Source: CG2-30-68-42 sp037440385 | GTDB taxonomy: Bacteria > Pseudomonadota > Gammaproteobacteria > Burkholderiales > Rhodocyclaceae | Length of the DNA: 12,184 nt | Assembly: GCA_037440385.1 (NCBI GenBank) | Contig: JBBIUI010000069.1 | Span: forward strand, 1 to 12,184 | Direction of reading: 5' to 3' | Shown here: positions 7,871 through 12,184 of the stretch, in pieces | How the letters are laid out: each line of letters begins with the position of its first letter | Position numbering within the stretch: the stretch's first letter is position 1 | The notes under the pieces: generated by a model | What the model saw: only the letters and a program-made list of their open reading frames with translations | Databases searched by the model: none | Told to the model about the DNA's origin: nothing | Program-made: the position numbers and the translations under genes

Positions 7871-8356
7871 ATGCCCAGTTTCGACATCGTCTCCGAGGTC
7901 AACGAAGTGGAGTTGCGCAACGCGGTCGATCAGGCCAACAAGGAGATCTCCAACCGCTTCGACTTCAAGGGCTCGGATGCGCGCGTGGAGCTCGCCGCCC
8001 GGCAGCTCGTGCTGTACGCGGACGACGAGTTCAAGTTGAACCAGGTCCATGACATCCTCAATACGCGGATGGGCAAGCGCGGCGTCGATGTACGCTGTCT
8101 CGAACGCGGCGCGATCCAGAAGGTCGGCGGGAACAAGGTCAAGCAGGAGATCAAGGTGCGCGTGGGCATAGACCAGGAGCTGGGCAGGAAGATCGTCCGG
8201 CTCGTCAAGGACAGCAGGTTGAAGGTCCAGGCGAGCATCCAGGGGGATGCCGTGCGCGTTTCCGGCGCCAAGAAGGACCTGCTCCAGGAGGTGATTGCGG
8301 CGGTCAGGAAAGCGATCACCGACGTCCCGGTACAGTTCGGGAATTTCCGCGACTGA
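7871..8356 (+). CDS. yajQ: YajQ family nucleotide-binding protein (DUF520/UPF0234)
   Basis: A 161-residue cytoplasmic protein of the YajQ family. The start MPSFDIVSEVNEVELRNAVD, the SNRFDFKG segment (27-34) and the C-terminal VPVQFGNFRD are family hallmarks, and the length is typical. YajQ proteins have two ferredoxin-like domains that bind nucleic acids or nucleotides; in Xanthomonas a member binds cyclic di-GMP and controls virulence transcription, and whether this one does is unknown. AAAGGAG at 7857-7863 stands 7 nt before the ATG, a strong ribosome binding site that fixes the start. Gaps to argG (25 bp) and to the kinase gene (17 bp) suggest one transcript. Confidence 0.95.
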   Translation: MPSFDIVSEVNEVELRNAVDQANKEISNRFDFKGSDARVELAARQLVLYADDEFKLNQVHDILNTRMGKRGVDVRCLERGAIQKVGGNKVKQEIKVRVGIDQELGRKIVRLVKDSRLKVQASIQGDAVRVSGAKKDLLQEVIAAVRKAITDVPVQFGNFRD

Positions 8357-8373
8357 CGCTCCCTTCGGAAGCG

Positions 8374-9507
8374 ATGGCGACGGGCACGCGTGGCCGCTGC
8401 GCAGGGAAGGTCCCGGCCGGAACGCGCGGCGGCGGCGAGGACCTCGAGAGCCTGTTGTCGATCGGCGAGATCGACATGCTGTCGCTCGACGCGGCGATGC
8501 GGGTGCACTGGTTCAGCGCCGCGATGCGCGCGCGCTTCGGCGTCACGGATGCCGATCGGGGAAGACCGCTCGCCGAATGCGCGCTCGCCGTGGCGGATGG
8601 CGAGCTCGTGGCCGACGCGCGCGCCGTGCTCGATAGGAGCGCGGCGGTACAGCGCGAGTTCGCACTGCCCGACGGCCGCTGGTATCTGAGGCGCGTGCTG
8701 CCGTGGGTGCGCGGTGCGTCTACCCCGCGAGGCGCCGTCGTGATCTTCACCGACATCACGCCGGCGCGCCGCGAGGTCGCCGCGGCGATCGAAGCGCAGC
8801 GCACGCAGACCGAAGCGCTCGAACGCTGCATGGCGGAGCGAAATGCCCAGCTTCGCACCATGGCCTTCGAGCTGGCGATGGCCGAGCAGCGCGAGCGCCG
8901 TGCGCTGGCCCAGGATCTGCACGACGACATCGGCCAGGTGCTCGCCGTCGCACGGCTCAAGCTGGCTGCGATCGACAAGGCTCCCTGTCCGGCCGCGCTG
9001 CGATCGCAGCTCGACGAGCTCGACGTGCTGATCGAGCAGGCCGACCGTTCGGCGCGCACGCTCACCTTCCAGTTGAGCCCTCCGGTGCTCTACGAACTGG
9101 GCCTCACGCCGGCGATCGAATGGCTCGCCGAGGAGTTCAAGCGCCGCTACGCTCTGGACATCGAGGTGCGCGACGACGGCGCGCCCAAGCCGATCGCCGA
9201 ACCGATACGCGTGATGCTGTTTCGCGCGGTGCGTGAACTGCTGATCAACGTCGCCCGGCATGCGGGCGTGGCAAGCGCGACCGTGCGACTGCGCCGGGAG
9301 GACGGCGCCGTGGTGATCTGCGTCGAGGACCACGGCCACGGATTCGACTGGCAGGCCGCGCTGACACGGCCGGGCGGAGGCTTCGGCCTGCACAGCGTGC
9401 GCGAACGGCTCGACTTCGTCGGCGGACACGTCGAGATCCGGAGCCATCCGGGAGACGGCACCTCGATCACGCTGAGCGCACCGATGGCGCAGGAGACGCG
9501 TCGATGA
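8374..9507 (+). CDS. Soluble PAS-domain sensor histidine kinase, NarL/UhpB class (HisKA_3)
   Basis: A 377-residue histidine kinase without membrane segments, so a cytoplasmic sensor. Residues about 33-135 form a PAS-like domain (LSLDAAMRVHWFSAAMRARF ... GRWYLRRVLPW ... GAVVIFTDIT) that resembles the PAS domain of CheB/CheR-type fusion proteins. A coiled-coil linker (about 131-175) leads to the HisKA_3 dimerisation box RRALAQDLHDDIGQVLAVAR with H183 as phospho-acceptor. The HATPase domain shows RAVRELLINVARHAG (N292), VEDHGHGF (D319) and GGGFGLHSVRERL. The ATG at 8374 is taken as start; M35 (8476) is an alternative because the first 30 residues are poorly conserved in look. Its stop overlaps the regulator start by ATGA. 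The signal is unknown. Confidence 0.93.
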   Translation: MATGTRGRCAGKVPAGTRGGGEDLESLLSIGEIDMLSLDAAMRVHWFSAAMRARFGVTDADRGRPLAECALAVADGELVADARAVLDRSAAVQREFALPDGRWYLRRVLPWVRGASTPRGAVVIFTDITPARREVAAAIEAQRTQTEALERCMAERNAQLRTMAFELAMAEQRERRALAQDLHDDIGQVLAVARLKLAAIDKAPCPAALRSQLDELDVLIEQADRSARTLTFQLSPPVLYELGLTPAIEWLAEEFKRRYALDIEVRDDGAPKPIAEPIRVMLFRAVRELLINVARHAGVASATVRLRREDGAVVICVEDHGHGFDWQAALTRPGGGFGLHSVRERLDFVGGHVEIRSHPGDGTSITLSAPMAQETRR

Positions 9508-10154
9508 GCGTGCGGCAGCGCATCGTTCTGGTCGACGATCACAGGATGTTTCGCGAGGCGCTGCGCGCGGTCCTCGATCGCGAGCCGGACCTGCGGGTCG
9601 TCGCCGAAGTGGGGGATGCGACCGCGCTCGGCTCGCTCGTGCGGGAGTTGCACGTCGATATCGTCGTGATGGACATCGGGCTGCCGGGCGTGAACGGCAT
9701 CGAGGCCACGCGCGCGCTGCTGGCCGAGCGGCCGGCGGTGAAGGTGATCGCGCTGTCGGCCTATGCCGACAAGCGGTACGTGCTCGGGATGCTGGGCGCC
9801 GGTGCTCTCGGTTACGTGATCAAGGCAGCCGCCGGCGAAGAACTGCTGCATGCGATCCGCGCGGTCGCTCGCGGCGGCCGCTATCTGTGTCCCGAAGTGG
9901 AAGGGGCGGTGCTCGATGCGCTGCGCCCCGTGTCCGGGCGGCTGCCGGGGACGGACGGCGCGCTCGGCAGGCGCGAGCGCCAGGTGCTCCAGCTGATCGC
10001 GGAGGGCTGCAGTTCGGCGCAGATCGCCGGCCGGCTGCACATCTCGACCGGAACGGTGGACGTGCACCGGCGCAACATCATGCGCAAACTCGATCTGCAT
10101 AACGTCGCCGAACTCACGAAGTACGCGGTTCGCGCCGGGATCAGCTCGATCTGA
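9504..10154 (+). CDS. NarL/FixJ-type response regulator with LuxR helix-turn-helix
   Basis: A 216-residue response regulator, the natural partner of the overlapping kinase. The receiver domain has the acidic pair D11-D12, phospho-acceptor D57 (VVMDIGLPG), S85 in place of the switch threonine, and K107 (GYVIKAAAG). A LuxR-type DNA-binding domain spans about 153-210: LGRRERQVLQLIAEGCSSAQ then IAGRLHISTGTVDVHRRNIM. All residues needed for phosphorylation are present. Translation is coupled to the kinase through ATGA. Four NarL-like 7-2-7 dyads lie within 430 bp downstream of the gene, the obvious candidate targets. Confidence 0.95.
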   Translation: MSVRQRIVLVDDHRMFREALRAVLDREPDLRVVAEVGDATALGSLVRELHVDIVVMDIGLPGVNGIEATRALLAERPAVKVIALSAYADKRYVLGMLGAGALGYVIKAAAGEELLHAIRAVARGGRYLCPEVEGAVLDALRPVSGRLPGTDGALGRRERQVLQLIAEGCSSAQIAGRLHISTGTVDVHRRNIMRKLDLHNVAELTKYAVRAGISSI

Positions 10155-10189
10155 ATCCGCCTCCTCCCCGTGGCGCGAACGCTGCGCCC

Positions 10190-10233
10190 GCGGTACCCCG
10201 TTGCGGGTAATGCGGTACCGTCTTGCGGGTAAT
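10190..10233 (+). repeat. Two 22-bp tandem direct repeats containing the operator pair
   Basis: Two adjoining units (10190-10211 and 10212-10233) share GCGGTACC at the start and TTGCGGGTAAT at the end and differ at three central positions. The 22-bp period is close to two helical turns, so proteins bound to the two units would sit on the same face. A further GGGTAA half-site is at 10277-10282. Confidence 0.8.
10194..10231. promoter_or_regulatory. Pair of NarL-type 7-2-7 operator candidates (pair A)
   Basis: TACCCCG-TT-GCGGGTA (10194-10209) and TACCGTC-TT-GCGGGTA (10216-10231) each have inverted heptamers around a TT centre, with outer TACC and GGTA perfectly symmetrical. This is the spacing and TAC...GTA ends known for NarL-family sites (TACYYMT heptamers in E. 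coli). They begin 40 bp after the stop of the regulator gene. That the neighbouring regulator binds here is inference. Confidence 0.6.
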
Positions 10234-10260
10234 GCGAAATTATGCGGGCCGGGGTATAGG
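10232..10260 (+). promoter_or_regulatory. Activator-type promoter candidate after pair A
   Basis: TATAGG at 10255-10260 is a plausible -10 box. The -35 position (10232-10237, ATGCGA) is far from consensus and abuts the second operator, as is usual for activator-dependent promoters. The operator centre would lie near -43 from a start at about 10267. Confidence 0.4.
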
Positions 10261-10266
10261 CGCTTC

Positions 10267-10411
10267 GATGCGAAACGGGTAACTTGTGCCGCGTCGGTCA
10301 CGTGTTTTCGTCGCTCCGTCGCAGTGCCGCGACCGGCGTGCTTCCTTCCTCCTCCGGCTCCTGTTGTGGAGCTTAGCGGGCGCAATGCGCAAGGCGTTGC
10401 GCCCTCTTTTT
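10267..10411 (+). ncRNA. Candidate regulator-controlled small RNA
   Basis: A transcript from the proposed start near 10267 to the terminator T-run would be about 145 nt. No credible reading frame lies in it; the first ATG (10268) stops after four codons. Possible stems are GTCGC/GCGAC (10310-10314 with 10329-10333) and GCTCC/GGAGC (10357-10361 with 10368-10372), then the terminator. Between them a CU-rich stretch CTTCCTTCCTCCTCC (10341-10355) is complementary to Shine-Dalgarno sequences, a feature of several known sRNAs that block translation. The 5' end is inferred from the promoter, so it is approximate. Confidence 0.5.
10378..10411 (+). terminator. Intrinsic (Rho-independent) terminator
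   Basis: GGGCGCAA (10378-10385) pairs perfectly with TTGCGCCC (10397-10404) across an 11-nt loop and is followed at once by TCTTTTT (10405-10411). The 8-bp GC-rich stem with a T-run is a textbook structure. It ends either the transcript from the pair A promoter or read-through from the kinase-regulator operon. Confidence 0.78.
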
Positions 10412-10540
10412 GCGCCGGGTGCGCGGGGTGCACCGCGCCGGCGCACCGGGTGCGGCGTCGCGCCCGGCTGTGCGACGGTGCGTGAGTTGGCTCGTCGGCC
10501 GGGCTTGTTGTCTGCCTGAAAGGCTATCCGCACCCGCGAC
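10412..10540. other. GC-rich spacer between terminator and second operator pair
   Basis: It contains an inverted repeat GGTGCGC (10418-10424) with GCGCACC (10441-10447) around a GC-rich centre and nothing else I can name. Open frames here have no protein-like character. Confidence 0.5.
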
Positions 10541-10580
10541 TACCGGCTTCACGGTAGTGTCCGCTACTCGCCGCAAGGTA
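10541..10580. promoter_or_regulatory. Second pair of NarL-type 7-2-7 operator candidates (pair B)
   Basis: TACCGGC-TT-CACGGTA (10541-10556), whose symmetry extends two bases further on each side (AC...GT), is followed 24 bp on by the weaker TACTCGC-CG-CAAGGTA (10565-10580). Geometry and ends match pair A. They lie 87 bp upstream of the PAS gene start and would activate it. Confidence 0.55.
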
Positions 10581-10609
10581 TTTCGGTGCGTTGTCCTTCG
10601 GTGTATTTT
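10581..10609 (+). promoter_or_regulatory. Activator-type promoter candidate for the PAS gene
   Basis: TATTTT at 10604-10609 is a possible -10 box, separated from the end of pair B by 23 nt, the same distance as in pair A. The -35 position (TTTCGG at 10581-10586) is poor. The T-rich run makes a chance match easy, so support comes mainly from the shared spacing. Confidence 0.35.
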
Positions 10610-10666
10610 TTTCACTGTCTGCCGCGGCGCGAACCGAGCGCGGGCAGGGCAACCGGGAGATCGTTC

Positions 10667-11518
10667 GTGAACAGGTCGTCATCCGCAATGCCGGCTTCCC
10701 GGGGCACGGTTCCATCCCTCGTCGCATGCGTCGGGACACAGGCGCGAGGGGAGCCGGACGGAGCCTGGCTGCTGCTCGACGAGCACGGCCTGATCCGCTC
10801 GTGCGGGGGTGCGCTCGGGCAGATGCTGGGGGGAGTCTCGCACGGCCTCATCGGCAAGCCGGTCGCCGCGTTGTTTGCCGGTCTGGCGCCGCGGGAGCGT
10901 CGCGGATTCGCGGCCGTTGCGGCGGCGTGGCCGGCGAATGCGCAGTGGCGGCGCCTGAAGGCCGAGGTGCCGGGCGACGGCATGGCGCTGCTCGACGTGG
11001 CGCTCGAAGACCTTCGGGTGGAGGGCGTGCGCTTGTTCCTGCTTCGCCTGAGGCTGCCCGCGGAAGACGATCTGCGCCGGCTGATCGACGGCGCCGAGCG
11101 CAACGATGACGCAGTCATGGTCACCGATACCGCCGGAGTGATCGTCTACGTGAATGCCGCGTTCGAGGCGATGACCGGTTTCTCCCGCAAGGAGGTGGTG
11201 GGGCAGACGCCGGGGCTGCTGAAGTCGGGCATCCAGGGCCCGGAGCTCTACCGGCAGCTGTGGGCGACGATTCGCGCGGGCAGGGAATTCCGCGGCGTAT
11301 TCACCAACCGCGCCAAGGGCGGCCGCCTGTTCCACGAGGAGAAGACGATCCGTCCGTTCGTCGATGCGCGCGGGCAGATCACGCATTTCGTCGCGAACGG
11401 CCGCGACGTGACCGCGCGAGTGCGCGCGCTGCGCCGTGCCGCCCTCCACGACGAGCGGGACATCGATGCGCGCATCCGCGTTCTGCGCGAGCGGGCCGGA
11501 CACTGGGATGCTGCGTGA
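10667..11518 (+). CDS. PAS-domain protein without output domain
   Basis: A 283-residue soluble protein with two PAS-like regions. The first (about 30-130, GAWLLLDEHGLIRSCGGALG ... GLIGKPVAALF) is divergent. The second (about 145-252) is canonical: DDAVMVTDTAGVIVYVNAAF, MTGFSRKEVVGQTPGLLKSG, REFRGVFTNRAKGGRLFHEE and FVANGRDVTARVRA, which ends in the usual DVT exit motif. A short charged helix follows, but no kinase, GGDEF or HTH domain. The GTG at 10667 is chosen because GGGAGA stands 6 nt before it; the frame is open back to 10586, and an ATG at 10688 lacks a good site. It may sense redox or a ligand and act through a partner. It is downstream of operator pair B and 35 bp before the DUF2934 gene. 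Confidence 0.85.
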   Translation: MNRSSSAMPASRGTVPSLVACVGTQARGEPDGAWLLLDEHGLIRSCGGALGQMLGGVSHGLIGKPVAALFAGLAPRERRGFAAVAAAWPANAQWRRLKAEVPGDGMALLDVALEDLRVEGVRLFLLRLRLPAEDDLRRLIDGAERNDDAVMVTDTAGVIVYVNAAFEAMTGFSRKEVVGQTPGLLKSGIQGPELYRQLWATIRAGREFRGVFTNRAKGGRLFHEEKTIRPFVDARGQITHFVANGRDVTARVRALRRAALHDERDIDARIRVLRERAGHWDAA

Positions 11519-11553
11519 GCCGGCAGGAAGCGATTACCCCCGGGAGCCTGACG

Positions 11554-11859
11554 ATGGAAAACAATCTCGTGCAACTGAAGCGCGCGCCGCGGGCGAAGGC
11601 TGCGGCGGGCAAGATCGAGCGAACGCGCAAGAGCCGGTCGGCGACGCCCGGCAAGGCGAAATCCGCTCCCTCGGCGAAGCCGCAACCGGAGCTTCGCCGC
11701 GCCCTGATCGCGGAGGCGGCCTATTACCGCGCCGAGCGCCGCGGCTTCGCGGCGGGTCATGAACTGGAAGACTGGTGCGAGGCGGAAGCCGAGATCGATG
11801 CCAGGTTCTGCGATCCGCCCGTCGCGCGAGTCCGCTCGCGCAAGACCAAGACCGGCTGA
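11554..11859 (+). CDS. DUF2934 domain-containing protein
   Basis: A 101-residue basic protein. Residues 1-45 are a lysine/arginine/alanine/proline-rich tail of low complexity. The core at about 47-82 reads LRRALIAEAAYYRAERRGFA then AGHELEDWCEAEAEID, the signature of the DUF2934 family ('IAEAAYYRAERRGF.pG.eleDWl.AE.ei'), whose function is not established. The basic tail could bind nucleic acid, which is speculation. The ATG at 11554 has GGGAG 7 nt upstream. It follows the PAS gene by 35 bp on the same strand and is probably in its operon. A convergent peroxiredoxin gene follows after 93 bp, with no clear terminator between. Confidence 0.85.
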   Translation: MENNLVQLKRAPRAKAAAGKIERTRKSRSATPGKAKSAPSAKPQPELRRALIAEAAYYRAERRGFAAGHELEDWCEAEAEIDARFCDPPVARVRSRKTKTG

Positions 11860-11952
11860 CGAGCGCGTCGAGGGCGCAGAACGCACGCGGCCGAATGGGG
11901 CAATTGCGCGCCGACGGCTCGCCGATCGCGCGCGAGCGGACTGCGCCGGCGC

Positions 11953-12183
11953 TCAAAGGTGCTCGAGCACCTGCTGCGCGTGTCCGGCGGTGTCGGGGTC
12001 GTCGAGGATGTGCGCGATGCGGCCCTGCTCGTCGATGACGTAGGTGATGCGCCGGTCGATGCCGAGAAGGCCGCGCGCGATACCGAACAGGCCGGATCCG
12101 GCCGCGCCGTAGGCTTTCGCGATTCGTTGGTCGGTGTCGGCCACGAGCGGGAAGTTGAGCCGGTGATCGTCGTCGGACCGTCG
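11953..12183 (-). CDS. Peroxiredoxin of the BCP/PrxQ type, C-terminal part (partial)
   Basis: The last 76 codons of a leftward gene; the rest lies beyond the right window edge. The frame reads DDDHRLNFPLVADTDQRIAK then AYG ... GLFGIARGLLGIDRRITYVI, DEQGRIAHIL. The FPLVADTD..IAKAYG segment and the R.TYVIDEQGRI strand are hallmarks of thiol-dependent peroxidases of the AhpC/TSA family, BCP subgroup. These reduce hydroperoxides with thioredoxin as electron donor. The peroxidatic cysteine is in the missing N-terminal part, so activity cannot be judged. The GTG at 12144 is an internal codon, not a start. Confidence 0.85.
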   Translation of the reverse strand, partial: RRSDDDHRLNFPLVADTDQRIAKAYGAAGSGLFGIARGLLGIDRRITYVIDEQGRIAHILDDPDTAGHAQQVLEHL

Positions 12184-12184
12184 G

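Noticed and set aside
6595..7920. Long open frame on the minus strand opposite argG (441 codons)
   Set aside because: argG is unambiguous on the plus strand; the antisense product has no recognisable motif.
7930..9447. Long minus-strand frame opposite yajQ and the kinase (505 codons)
   Set aside because: Both plus-strand genes are firmly identified, and the antisense frame crosses their boundary without a plausible start context.
10172..10188. GGCGC/GCGCC hairpin just after the response regulator as its terminator
   Set aside because: The stem is only 5 bp and no T-run follows; the structure at 10378-10411 is far better.
10267..10411. An RsmY/RsmZ-type RNA that titrates CsrA/RsmA
   Set aside because: Such RNAs carry several exposed GGA motifs; here essentially one clear GGA is seen, in a weak stem, so the CU-rich pairing model fits better.
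10201..10519. Small open frames (94 and 77 codons) in the region after the response regulator
   Set aside because: They begin with TTG or GTG without a ribosome binding site, cross the intrinsic terminator and have no protein-like composition.
11860..11952. Terminator between the DUF2934 gene and the convergent peroxiredoxin gene
   Set aside because: Only short GC-rich inverted repeats (for example GCTCG/CGAGC at 11917-11937) without T-runs are present.

Overview
The window looks like a chromosomal segment from a GC-rich betaproteobacterium, probably Burkholderiales, Rhodocyclales or a relative. The composition is high in G+C by eye. The grouping of murJ, rpsT, argD-argF-argG and a YajQ family gene, together with the protein sequences, fits that class; the placement is inference from recalled gene order and not from a search.

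Left part (1-2325): the last codons of a gamma-glutamyltransferase run rightwards and converge on a leftward pair, murJ (lipid II flippase) and a YbhB/YbcL-type (PEBP) gene. Between murJ and the divergent rpsT lie about 790 bp without an intact gene. This stretch holds a family of short 'GTCATTGCGAGGAGC' repeats (three 30-bp tandem units and an inverted arm), the remnant of a VapC-like PIN-domain toxin, and a good sigma70-type promoter for rpsT.

Middle (3118-8356): rpsT is followed by a leftward orphan ParA-type ATPase. A palindrome-rich divergent intergenic region then leads to a compact rightward cluster, argD-argF-argG-yajQ. It covers acetylornithine aminotransferase, ornithine carbamoyltransferase and argininosuccinate synthase, plus a nucleotide-binding YajQ protein.

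Right part (8374-12184): directly behind yajQ sits a soluble two-component pair, a PAS-HisKA_3 histidine kinase overlapping a NarL/LuxR-type response regulator by ATGA. Downstream is a 512-bp intergenic region with two pairs of 16-bp dyads of the form TAC-N10-GTA, which is the 7-2-7 geometry of NarL-type regulators. Each pair stands 23 nt upstream of a possible -10 box. The first pair would drive a transcript of about 145 nt ending at a convincing intrinsic terminator and carrying a CU-rich anti-Shine-Dalgarno stretch, so a candidate small RNA. The second pair would drive a PAS-only protein and a DUF2934 protein. The likely circuit is kinase to regulator to sRNA and PAS/DUF2934 operon. It was read from sequence alone and is the most interesting item here. 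The window ends in a truncated leftward peroxiredoxin gene.
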